From positions 1,364,001 through 1,428,000 of the forward strand of contig NZ_LGIW01000015.1 in NCBI RefSeq assembly GCF_001275385.1: a stretch of 64,000 nucleotides of DNA. Reading direction: 5' to 3'. The notes under the pieces are model-generated. The model ran no database searches. It was not told the DNA's origin and saw only the letters and a list, made by a program, of their open reading frames with translations. Each line of letters starts with the position of its first letter. Within the stretch, counting starts at the first letter, position 1. The stretch is from Exiguobacterium sp. BMC-KP (GTDB taxonomy: Bacteria > Bacillota > Bacilli > Exiguobacteriales > Exiguobacteriaceae). Both the position numbers and the translations under genes were made by a program. Positions 37,596 through 44,189 of the stretch are shown here, piece by piece.

Positions 37596-38327
37596 ATGTC
37601 GAGTGCGTTACTTTACTTATATGAGGACGAGGAAAATCAACGGTTGACGATGTCGGGGGTCCATTTCTCTGATTTCGCTGCAGCAGTCGATTTGAAACGT
37701 CCTTTACTCATTTCAGGAAGTAATTTCAAACAGACGAAACAATCTTTTCGAACGATGCTTCATTATATCGAAGCACATGAAATCGAACAGTTTTCACAAT
37801 CAACGGATATTCAGCGTCATCCTTTGATTGCTATTGATATTCGCTCATCCCATTCGCTCGATGTATTGACGGATGTCGAAATCGCGGAATTATTATTTCT
37901 AATGCATATGAAACGAGGAACACCACTTCCCTTCCTTGACTCGATCGAGAATGAACTGGTTTATTTTAGCGAATACGATGGTCTTCATGCTTCTGTTTAT
38001 TTAAAAGATTGGTCACGAGTGGAACAACTGATCGCCGACCTCGTCCAACGGAAATTTCGACAGCATGCTCGATCCGTTGCCTCGATTGCTTTAACAGCTG
38101 AAATCATGATTCACATCCGTCAACTTCTCGGAGAAGGCGTTTTGATTGATTTTGAAAGTGCAAAACGATCTGTTTTCTCAAGAAATATTACAATCCCCGT
38201 ATATGTGGCAGGACGATATGAAGATATGAGTGTATTACGTGAAGATTTTGAAGCAGAGAAAGAATCAATCCTTCGACGAGGAACGTTAGTTTGTCGCAAG
38301 AAGAAATGGAGTTTTGAGTTAGATTGA
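37596..38327 (+). CDS. Hypothetical protein of 243 residues
   Basis: I do not recognise this gene. The soluble product has mixed charged and hydrophobic segments and no signal peptide or membrane helix. Visible pieces are an N-terminal acidic stretch (Y-L-Y-E-D-E-E-N-Q-R), a helix Q-T-K-Q-S-F-R-T-M-L-H-Y-I-E, a strand-rich middle and a basic C-terminus (C-R-K-K-K-W-S-F). The ATG at 37596 has AAAGGAAG upstream; the earlier in-frame ATG at 37575 has no ribosome site. It is divergent from the acetyltransferase gene and followed by a terminator. Confidence 0.75.
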   Translation: MSSALLYLYEDEENQRLTMSGVHFSDFAAAVDLKRPLLISGSNFKQTKQSFRTMLHYIEAHEIEQFSQSTDIQRHPLIAIDIRSSHSLDVLTDVEIAELLFLMHMKRGTPLPFLDSIENELVYFSEYDGLHASVYLKDWSRVEQLIADLVQRKFRQHARSVASIALTAEIMIHIRQLLGEGVLIDFESAKRSVFSRNITIPVYVAGRYEDMSVLREDFEAEKESILRRGTLVCRKKKWSFELD

Positions 38328-38332
38328 CCTTT

Positions 38333-38362
38333 AGCATCTTTTTCTTTTTGGAAAAGGATGCT
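38333..38362 (+). terminator. Terminator after the 243-residue gene
   Basis: AGCATC (38333-38338) pairs with GATGCT (38357-38362), with an inner T-rich/A-rich stem and a TTTTG exit. Confidence 0.75.
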
Positions 38363-38488
38363 TTTGTTCTATTTGAATTTTAAATGACGACTCCCTCTTA
38401 ACAACTATTTCTCTCTATATGACAATATCTTTAAAAAATTATTCGAATTTTCACACAAAATAAGACTAGCATCTTGTGAAGACTTCGC

Positions 38489-38494
38489 TATAAT
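38489..38494 (+). promoter_or_regulatory. Candidate -10 of the 97-codon gene
   Basis: A perfect TATAAT. The hexamer 17 bases upstream (CTAGCA) is poor, so an activator may be needed. The leader of about 75 bases contains a GACCC/GGG pairing around a T run. The rest of 38363-38575 shows no ORF; a degenerate CodY-like string lies near 38447-38461. Confidence 0.4.
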
Positions 38495-38575
38495 GAGGAT
38501 AACCTTTTAAAGATAGAAGTTAGACCCGGTTTTTTATAGGGAAAGCACTGGAATCAGCAGAAGGAGGAATTCAAT

Positions 38576-38869
38576 ATGGATCAGTTAAAAGTGAACGGAA
38601 TTGGCTCATTCACGAAATTTGCGACAAATGGGAACATCCTGAAATTAAAGGATGCAACGCTCGGTGAAGTGAAATTGTCGCTGAATGAAGCGAGTTCAAT
38701 GACCATCGCCCCGGTCGATGAAGAAAACGGTCTTTTCATCATCAAAGGGCAACAGCAGGAATCGCTTGTGGAACTGACGTTACCGCGTCAATCCTGTGAG
38801 GTCGTTCACGCTTGGCTCCTCCATAAATTAAAACGCCATAAAAAAACACGCTCGATTGCAACGAGCTGA
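38576..38869 (+). CDS. Hypothetical protein of 97 residues
   Basis: An unrecognised small protein with a near-perfect AGAAGGAGG ribosome site. It looks like an all-beta fold (strands K-V-N-G-I-G-S-F, N-I-L-K-L-K, L-G-E-V-K-L-S, S-M-T-I-A-P, G-L-F-I-I-K-G, V-E-L-T-L). A C-terminal helix with a basic tail (H-A-W-L-L-H-K-L-K-R-H-K-K-T-R) follows. That order recalls small PH-like or WYL-like barrels, but I do not claim a family. It has its own promoter and terminator and lies just before the brnQ leader. Confidence 0.7.
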   Translation: MDQLKVNGIGSFTKFATNGNILKLKDATLGEVKLSLNEASSMTIAPVDEENGLFIIKGQQQESLVELTLPRQSCEVVHAWLLHKLKRHKKTRSIATS

Positions 38870-38882
38870 TATTTTTATCTGA

Positions 38883-38922
38883 AACGCCTCAAACAGAGAA
38901 TCCTATTTCTGCTCGAGGCGTT
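38883..38922 (+). terminator. Terminator after the 97-codon gene
   Basis: An 8-bp stem (38883-38890 with 38915-38922) enclosing a partly paired AGAGAA/TTTCT region, with a T-rich exit. It isolates the brnQ leader transcript from upstream reading. Confidence 0.65.
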
Positions 38923-38947
38923 CTCTATTTTAAAAAACTCGGCGGTG

Positions 38948-38962
38948 AATTTTCAGAAAATA
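38948..38962. promoter_or_regulatory. CodY box upstream of brnQ
   Basis: AATTTTCAGAAAATA matches the CodY consensus AATTTTCWGAAAATT at 14 of 15 positions. It abuts the -35 of the brnQ leader promoter, a position suited to repression. CodY is activated by GTP and branched-chain amino acids, the substrates of BrnQ. Confidence 0.75.
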
Positions 38963-38991
38963 TTGTTTTATTAGATTCATCATGTTATTCT
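38963..38991 (+). promoter_or_regulatory. Promoter of the brnQ leader transcript
   Basis: TTGTTT (38963-38968), 17 bases, TATTCT (38986-38991) with an extended TG-T before it. The start would be near 38998, about 23 bases before the leader ATG and over 200 bases before brnQ. Confidence 0.65.
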
Positions 38992-39020
38992 TAGAAAAAT
39001 TCAAACAGGAGGTTTTAAAC

Positions 39021-39077
39021 ATGACACACGCTACACTCATCCAAGAACGACTGATTGTGATTAAGAGTAGGGACTGA
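39021..39077 (+). CDS. brnQ leader peptide (18 residues)
   Basis: An 18-codon ORF (M-T-H-A-T-L-I-Q-E-R-L-I-V-I-K-S-R-D) with a full CAGGAGG ribosome site eight bases upstream. Six of 18 residues are branched-chain, including the block Leu-Ile-Val-Ile at codons 11-14. It lies in the untranslated leader between the brnQ promoter and a terminator that precedes brnQ. This is the classical layout of ribosome-mediated attenuation, where scarcity of charged Leu, Ile or Val tRNA stalls the ribosome and changes the RNA fold. No longer protein can be made from this frame. Function is inferred from composition and position. Confidence 0.75.
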   Translation: MTHATLIQERLIVIKSRD

Positions 39078-39080
39078 AGA

Positions 39081-39187
39081 TTCATTTCTCGTTTGAGAAA
39101 ATGAAGATCCAGGCCCTTTTCGTCATTTCGACAAGGCGTCTGAGCAAACGACGCCTATCCACAAATTTAGTGGATGAGGCTTTTTTT
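39081..39187 (+). promoter_or_regulatory. brnQ attenuator: competing hairpins and terminator
   Basis: Hairpin A (39081-39090 with 39095-39105) starts three bases after the leader stop. Hairpin B (39134-39140 with 39150-39156) is 7 bp. The terminator (39153-39162 with 39170-39180, one bulge) ends in T7 at 39181-39187. B and the terminator share 39153-39156 and cannot both fully form. GTTTG in the A loop (39091-39095) can pair with CAAAC in the B loop (39145-39149). Confidence 0.65.
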
Positions 39188-39216
39188 ATGAAATTAGGAT
39201 GAATGGAGGACAACAC

Positions 39217-40542
39217 ATGTTTAAGACAAAAGATACATTTGCTTTAGGATTTATGATTTTTGCTTTATTTTTCGGTGCGGGTAACCTGATCTTCCCACCG
39301 GAACTCGGTGCGCTTGCGGGTTCACAGTTCCTTCCTGCCATCCTTGGTTTTATCGTAACGGGTGTCGGTCTTCCTTTACTCGGCTTACTGGCAGTTGCCT
39401 CTATCGGAGGTGGCATCAAAACACTTGCTGCACCGCTCCCACGTTTTGTAGGTGCTGCCTTGACGTTCGCACTCTATGTTGCGATCGGTCCCTTTTTCGG
39501 GATTCCGCGAACATCCGTCGTCACGTATGAGCTCGGAGTCGTACCATTCCTTGGTGCTCCCTCACAAATGACGTTGATCATCTCATCGAGTCTCTTTTTC
39601 CTTTCCACGCTTTATCTTGTACTACGACCAGGAAAATTACTCGAGATCATCGGGCGTTTCATCACACCATTATTACTGATTGCTCTTGCCGCATTAAGCA
39701 TCAGTAGCATCGTTTCGCCACTTTCGAGTGTCGCTTCACCGAACGAGGCGTATGAGACGACTGGACAGGCATTCATTCAAGGTTTCCTTCAAGGATACTT
39801 AACGCTTGATGCACTCGGTGCCTTGGTATTTGGTGTCGTCGTACTGCATACATTGAAAAGCCGCGGCGTTCATGAACGAAATGCACAATTTAAAGTCGTC
39901 ACTCGTGCCGGAATCATCGCTGCCACTGCTTTGACTCTCGTCTATGTCGGACTTGGAATGATCGGACGTAACACATTTGCCGCCATCGGAAAAGTTGATG
40001 GTCCAGCACTTCTTCAGCATTATGCAAATACTGCATTCGGCTCAATCGGTTTAGCTGTACTTGGTCTTGCGATCTTGCTTGCATGTTTGACGACATCAGT
40101 TGGTCTCGTCACCGCATTTGCAGAATATATGATGACGATTTCCAACCGTGTATCTTTAAAGGCGGCAAGTATCTTCACGACTGTTCTTGGTCTTACGGTA
40201 TCCATCGTCGGATTGCAGACATTGTTATCCATCGCTGTTCCGGTATTGATGTTCCTTTATCCAATCGTCATCGTCTTGATCGCATTGACATTCATGCGTC
40301 ATCTGTTCCGTCGTAAGTCGGTCGTTTATCAATCAACTCTTGGAGTAACGATTTTCTTCTCATTCTGTAGTGCGTTGAATCAACTTTCGCTTTTCCCGGG
40401 AAATCTTAAAACGTTCTATCAATCCTTACCTTTAGTAGATCAAAGTTTAGAATGGTTATTCCCAACACTCATCGCCTTCGGTATCAGTTCATGGTTTGGA
40501 CACGTTTCCAGTGCTTCTATTACACAAAAACGCGCTAGCTAG
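39217..40542 (+). CDS. brnQ: Branched-chain amino acid transporter BrnQ (LIVCS family)
   Basis: Cation-coupled importer for leucine, isoleucine and valine. The 441-residue protein has about twelve hydrophobic helices. The N-terminus K-D-T-F-A-L-G-F-M-I-F-A-L-F-F-G-A-G-N-L-I-F-P-P-E-L-G is the diagnostic start of the LIVCS family. The ATG at 39217 is chosen because GGAGG lies seven bases upstream; the in-frame ATG at 39199 would lie on the ribosome site. It is preceded by a CodY box, a promoter, a leader peptide and a terminator, so it should be controlled by branched-chain amino acid supply. degV follows 65 bases later with no terminator between. Confidence 0.94.
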   Translation: MFKTKDTFALGFMIFALFFGAGNLIFPPELGALAGSQFLPAILGFIVTGVGLPLLGLLAVASIGGGIKTLAAPLPRFVGAALTFALYVAIGPFFGIPRTSVVTYELGVVPFLGAPSQMTLIISSSLFFLSTLYLVLRPGKLLEIIGRFITPLLLIALAALSISSIVSPLSSVASPNEAYETTGQAFIQGFLQGYLTLDALGALVFGVVVLHTLKSRGVHERNAQFKVVTRAGIIAATALTLVYVGLGMIGRNTFAAIGKVDGPALLQHYANTAFGSIGLAVLGLAILLACLTTSVGLVTAFAEYMMTISNRVSLKAASIFTTVLGLTVSIVGLQTLLSIAVPVLMFLYPIVIVLIALTFMRHLFRRKSVVYQSTLGVTIFFSFCSALNQLSLFPGNLKTFYQSLPLVDQSLEWLFPTLIAFGISSWFGHVSSASITQKRAS

Positions 40543-40607
40543 TGATTCCGCTTTCATCGCTATGGTATGATGAACAAAATGGTTATATTAATGGAGGCGT
40601 CATATAC

Positions 40608-41483
40608 ATGGATAAGATTGCTTGGATTACCGACAGCATGGCTTTTTTTGAGCCAGGAGAGGCTGAAAAAATCGGAGTCCATGTGATACCGACTTTACTC
40701 ATCTTAAACGGAGAGTCTTACCGGGAGTATGTCGATATCTCGATTGAACAGCTTGATCAAAAAATGCGAGAAGATGCTCACGCTTCACCGACGACTTCTC
40801 AACCATCATTCGGTGACTTCGTGACCTTGTATGAACAATTACTTGAAGATGGCTATGATTACGGGTATGCGATTCATATCACGAGTGGATTGAGCGGCAC
40901 GTATTCGAGTTCCGTCGCTGCAGCTGAAGCCGTCGGTTTCCCCTTATACGCAATTGATTCGTATACAGGTGCTGCGAATCAGCAAGAACTTGTCCGAATC
41001 GCACAACGACTCGTTGCTGCTGGTAAAGGTCCAGATGAAGTCATGTCTACGCTTGAGACATTCAAGCACAAATCGCATTTTTATCTGATCATCGGAAATA
41101 TGGAGACGATGCGACGGAGCGGACGTGTCTCTGGAAGTCAATTTTTATTAGCAAACATGCTCAATATTAAACCAATTGCTCAATTTAATGAGGAAGGACG
41201 ACTTGTCCCATTTAAAAAAGTCCGTTCCATCAAAAAAGCTTTTAAAGAAATGGTCAGTGAAATTTCATCAAAAGTCAGTGCTCATGGTGTATATGATCGG
41301 ACGCTTTATGTCAGTCACACGCTCGCTCATGCTGCTGCTGAAGAACTAAAACGTTTGATCGTAACAGAACATCCTGGAATCAATGTCCACATCACACAAT
41401 TCGGTCCTTCTATCTTGGCACACGCTGGTGCTGAGACGGTCGGTGTGTATTGGTTCGATGAGATTCCTTTACCGGCAACTTGA
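40608..41483 (+). CDS. DegV family fatty-acid-binding protein
   Basis: A 291-residue DegV fold protein. In Firmicutes relatives such as FakB these bind fatty acids for the FakA kinase, so phospholipid synthesis from external fatty acids is a likely role. Typical motifs are I-A-W-I-T-D-S near the start, H-A-S-P-T-T-S-Q-P-S near residue 65, I-T-S-G-L-S-G-T-Y-S-S, and the late R-S-G-R-V-S-G. The ATG at 40608 has a TGGAGG site; the upstream extension overlapping brnQ is rejected. It may be transcribed from the brnQ promoter. Confidence 0.9.
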   Translation: MDKIAWITDSMAFFEPGEAEKIGVHVIPTLLILNGESYREYVDISIEQLDQKMREDAHASPTTSQPSFGDFVTLYEQLLEDGYDYGYAIHITSGLSGTYSSSVAAAEAVGFPLYAIDSYTGAANQQELVRIAQRLVAAGKGPDEVMSTLETFKHKSHFYLIIGNMETMRRSGRVSGSQFLLANMLNIKPIAQFNEEGRLVPFKKVRSIKKAFKEMVSEISSKVSAHGVYDRTLYVSHTLAHAAAEELKRLIVTEHPGINVHITQFGPSILAHAGAETVGVYWFDEIPLPAT

Positions 41484-41502
41484 TATCTTACGCTAAACGA
41501 TG

Positions 41503-41537
41503 AAAACCGGACGGTCTGTTTGAGACCGTCCGGTTTT
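41503..41537. terminator. Bidirectional terminator
   Basis: A 15-bp perfect stem (41503-41517 with 41523-41537) with T6 on the plus strand and A4 on the other flank. It is shared by degV and the convergent HAD-like gene. Confidence 0.92.
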
Positions 41538-41538
41538 T

Positions 41539-42036
41539 TCATGTTGTTTCATATTTAAGAAATAATTCTTCTAATAACAAAGCTTCATCCGTTGTCCGCT
41601 GAATAGGATCATGCGGAAGTGTGATTAAACTTGATAATGTTTCAGAAGGATATACATCAAACGATACTTGCTCCATTTCAATGAGATACTCAAGAATCGA
41701 ATCAAGGGATGTTTTTTTATTAAATTGCCGTAACCAATTTTCGTATCGACGATCCACTTTCCCGTCTTTAAGCAAAACTTCTCCACCGGCAATGATTGCC
41801 CATTTAGGTGGCGCATCGATTTGAAAGAGTTCCAACTGCTGGTACTCTTCCTTCGTTCGTTTCGTCACCGGAATGACACCGTCGATTGATACTAATCGCT
41901 TTAATCTAAGATGCGCTCGCATCGTCATGAAGCGCGGTCGTCCAGCGACTCGTTCGACAAGTAAAGTCGGTTTATCGATGGAACGCATCGTCTCTTCATC
42001 AAACAATAAGCTATGATCTACATCTAACACTAACAT
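41539..42036 (-). CDS. Short HAD-like protein lacking motifs III and IV
   Basis: A 165-residue protein that begins like a HAD-IIB phosphatase. Motif I is L-V-L-D-V-D-H-S-L-L with both Asp, motif II is V-I-P-V-T-K-R-T, and a W-A-I-I-A-G-G-E-V-L-L-K-D-G cap-entry strand follows. It then diverges and ends without the catalytic lysine or the G-D-x-x-x-D motif, so it is about 100 residues shorter than active relatives. It could be a decayed enzyme or a repurposed binder. The ATG overlaps the PAP2 stop by one base (TGATG) behind AAGGAG, so it is coupled to PAP2. Confidence 0.65.
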   Translation of the reverse strand: MLVLDVDHSLLFDEETMRSIDKPTLLVERVAGRPRFMTMRAHLRLKRLVSIDGVIPVTKRTKEEYQQLELFQIDAPPKWAIIAGGEVLLKDGKVDRRYENWLRQFNKKTSLDSILEYLIEMEQVSFDVYPSETLSSLITLPHDPIQRTTDEALLLEELFLKYETT

Positions 42037-42656
42037 CAAGCCACTCCTTTTTTTCTGCGTGAGATAATAAAGGCATAGGAGCTACAAAGAATAATCGCAG
42101 CAAAACAATAACCACCGATTACATCTGAGAAATAGTGAACGTTCAGAATGATTCGTGAAGCTCCCATGGCGAGAAACAATCCAATCGTCAATACGGATAC
42201 AAGAACCTTCCCACCCGTTTTAAGATGGCGGAAAGCGACAACAAGAAATCCAGCATAGACGGCAAATGCCATGGCAGAATGACCGCTCGGAAAACTGTAT
42301 CCTACGCCGCCAACCAGTTCATTTAATGACGGACGCTCTCGAACAAAGGCAAACTTAACGACCTGATTCAACACCCCTACTGATATCGCCATTATCACAT
42401 ACCAAATGCTTGCGATGCGGTCTCGCCACAAGACATAGCTGAGTATTCCAAGTAACGCCGTCATCGTCATCGCCCCTGGACCTGAGCCTAGTTGAGTGAA
42501 CCAAGAGACGTAATCTCCTGGAACCTGTTGAGACATGTACGACGATAATTGTGCATCAAATAAAAAGTAACCCGTCATACGAATCGAGACAGCAATAATC
42601 ACGAATAGGACAACCGCGATAGATGCACCCACCCAAGCTGTTCTTGCACCCCGCAT
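42036..42656 (-). CDS. PAP2-family membrane phosphatase
   Basis: A 206-residue polytopic lipid phosphatase. The three phosphatase motifs are in order: K-F-A-F-V-R-E-R-P near residue 105, P-S-G-H-S near 124 and S-R-I-I-L-N-V-H-Y-F-S-D-V-I-G-G near 169. Relatives remove phosphate from undecaprenyl pyrophosphate, phosphatidylglycerophosphate or phosphatidate. Being coupled to a PgpA-type gene (stop and start share an A in TGATG) suggests phospholipid or undecaprenyl recycling, but the substrate cannot be fixed by sequence. Confidence 0.88.
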   Translation of the reverse strand: MRGARTAWVGASIAVVLFVIIAVSIRMTGYFLFDAQLSSYMSQQVPGDYVSWFTQLGSGPGAMTMTALLGILSYVLWRDRIASIWYVIMAISVGVLNQVVKFAFVRERPSLNELVGGVGYSFPSGHSAMAFAVYAGFLVVAFRHLKTGGKVLVSVLTIGLFLAMGASRIILNVHYFSDVIGGYCFAAIILCSSYAFIISRRKKGVA

Positions 42657-43198
42657 CAGTATGTTCCCTTACGTTCTTCTAATTCTTCTGCTGAATAGTC
42701 TTCCTTATCTCGTAAACGATGTGCTAGACGTCCGGATGCGTTTGCCGCAATCGCTGCTACGATATCATCCATGAACGTATTGACTTTTCCGTCTCCAAGC
42801 TTCGTATCGAGTTCTTTGATGATTCCGACCTTTGCTTTATCTAAATATCCAAATGTCGTTACAGCAATCGACCCATACGTATTGACGGCACCAATCGCAA
42901 TCGTCTCATCGACGCCAAATAGTCCTTCATCGCTTTGGATGATGGACAAGAGTGGTTCTGATAATAAACCCTTTTCTGCCAAGATGTCTAGTTCTGCTCC
43001 GACGAGAATCGCATGTTGTAATTCACGTTTTTCAAGAACACGTTCAACAGAACTAACACATGTCTCGATTGTCAGATCCACTGTGTATGGGGCTTGCATT
43101 TGGTACACGATTTCAGCAATCGCGTGGATTGTCACCCCGCGTTCATGTAGCTTATCAATTGCTGCTTGTTTGACCTCTTTTGAATGTGTTTTCTTCAT
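42656..43198 (-). CDS. Phosphatidylglycerophosphatase A-type protein (YutG-like)
   Basis: A 180-residue protein of the PgpA family, which dephosphorylates phosphatidylglycerophosphate to phosphatidylglycerol. Conserved pieces are Q-S-D-E-G-L-F-G-V-D-E-T-I-A-I-G-A-V-N-T-Y-G-S-I, and L-G-D-G-K-V-N-T-F-M-D-D-I-V-A-A-I-A-A with its acidic metal residues. I take the ATG at 43198, which has AGGTGG eight bases upstream, over the longer frame from 43231. It is first of three overlapping genes (PgpA, PAP2, short HAD). Confidence 0.88.
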   Translation of the reverse strand: MKKTHSKEVKQAAIDKLHERGVTIHAIAEIVYQMQAPYTVDLTIETCVSSVERVLEKRELQHAILVGAELDILAEKGLLSEPLLSIIQSDEGLFGVDETIAIGAVNTYGSIAVTTFGYLDKAKVGIIKELDTKLGDGKVNTFMDDIVAAIAANASGRLAHRLRDKEDYSAEELEERKGTY

Positions 43199-43343
43199 GA
43201 CTGTATCCACCTCTCCAACAAAGTACCTCATTAGTATACACGGATTCTAAAGCTCCTCTCAAACTTCTTTGACATCGAAGCCAGAATCCGTCATGATTAT
43301 TTTGTAAAGCGTTATCATTTCAGGGGAAAGTAGGGGATTTTCG

Positions 43344-43856
43344 ATGAACATCGGGGTTGTATTGTTTCCATCGAAACGCGTTCAAGATTTTGCCAATTCA
43401 TATCGAAAGAGATATGACTCGAAGTATGCACTAATCACACCTCACATCACGCTACGGGAGCGGATGGAGATGGACGAGACAGAATTAGACCATATCGTCA
43501 CTGAATTGAATCGGATTGCATCTGAGACTAAGCCAGTCAATCTGCACATTCAAGGAGCTCGTTCGTTTCATCCGACGAACAATGTTTTGTTCCTTAAAGT
43601 GATGCCAACCGATGAATTAGAGCAATTACATCGCGCTCTGCATACGGGTCCACTCGAACATAAGCCAAAATATGATTTCTTGCCGCATATCACGATTGGT
43701 CAAGAACTGTCCGATGTCGAACTGTTCGATGTGCTAGAACGTCTCAAAATGGAAGATATTCGCTTCCAAGAGGATGTAACGAAAATGGCGTTATTGTATG
43801 AATTAGAAAATGGTGCTTGGAGTGTCTATGAGACATTCCGCTTCACAGGTCAATGA
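43344..43856 (+). CDS. YjcG-like 2H phosphoesterase (2'-5' RNA ligase superfamily)
   Basis: A 170-residue protein with the two H-x-T motifs of 2H phosphoesterases: P-H-I-T near residue 33 and P-H-I-T again near 115. The rest (I-G-V-V-L-F-P-S-K start, N-V-L-F-L-K-V-M-P strand) matches the YjcG family of Bacillales, whose substrate is unknown. Two complete active-site motifs argue for an enzyme acting on 2',3'-cyclic or similar phosphoesters. The stop is four bases from a large palindromic terminator shared with the next gene. Confidence 0.87.
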   Translation: MNIGVVLFPSKRVQDFANSYRKRYDSKYALITPHITLRERMEMDETELDHIVTELNRIASETKPVNLHIQGARSFHPTNNVLFLKVMPTDELEQLHRALHTGPLEHKPKYDFLPHITIGQELSDVELFDVLERLKMEDIRFQEDVTKMALLYELENGAWSVYETFRFTGQ

Positions 43857-43860
43857 ATGA

Positions 43861-44079
43861 TTAAACTTCCCGGTCGAAGCTTCGACCGGGAAGTTTTAGT
43901 TCTGGCAACACACCATATGCATTTGCCTGTTCTTCTAAAAAATCCTGGGTTTCATGTTCTCGGTAAGGATCGACTGGGCGTATCGGTTGAACCCGAGCGA
44001 CCGGCTCAGTCTTTAACTGTGGATCGACACGTACTTGACGGTTCACATATTGTACAACTGTAAAATCGATTGCATTCAT
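43861..44079 (-). CDS. Hypothetical protein of 72 residues whose end is encoded by a terminator
   Basis: An unrecognised small acidic and basic mixed protein (start M-N-A-I-D-F-T-V-V-Q-Y-V-N-R-Q-V, a Pro/Arg/Val-rich middle). A GAGGAAG site lies eight bases before the ATG, which supports translation. The last residues (L-P-G-R-S-F-D-R-E-V) are encoded by the perfect palindrome at 43863-43896, and the stop is the base triplet next to it. That means the terminator for the convergent gene is inside this coding region. No domain is visible. Confidence 0.6.
   Translation of the reverse strand: MNAIDFTVVQYVNRQVRVDPQLKTEPVARVQPIRPVDPYREHETQDFLEEQANAYGVLPELKLPGRSFDREV
43863..43896. terminator. Bidirectional terminator inside a coding end
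   Basis: A 34-base near-perfect palindrome (16-bp arms, 43863-43878 with 43881-43896), T4 on the plus strand. It follows the YjcG-like stop by seven bases and encodes the last ten residues of the minus-strand gene. Confidence 0.85.
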
Positions 44080-44147
44080 CCATTACACTTCCTCTCTCCT
44101 TCATCATGTTCATATTTGACACTTCCCCGATCCAGCACAAAAAAAAC

Positions 44148-44172
44148 CAAGCCCCCTTCTCAGGAAAGCTTG
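44148..44172 (-). terminator. Terminator after fabI
   Basis: CAAGC/GCTTG with an inner G-U-rich stem (44148-44156 and 44164-44172), followed on the minus strand by GG and eight T. Confidence 0.75.
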
Positions 44173-44189
44173 ATTCAATCTGTTATCTA

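Noticed and set aside
38501-38575. Riboswitch in the leader of the 97-codon gene
   Set aside because: The T run between GACCC and GGG recalled a preQ1-type pseudoknot, but the conserved core bases are absent.
39021-39187. T-box riboswitch upstream of brnQ
   Set aside because: No GGTGG-ACC-type T-box core sequence is present, and the translated leader ORF with its ribosome site gives a better explanation.
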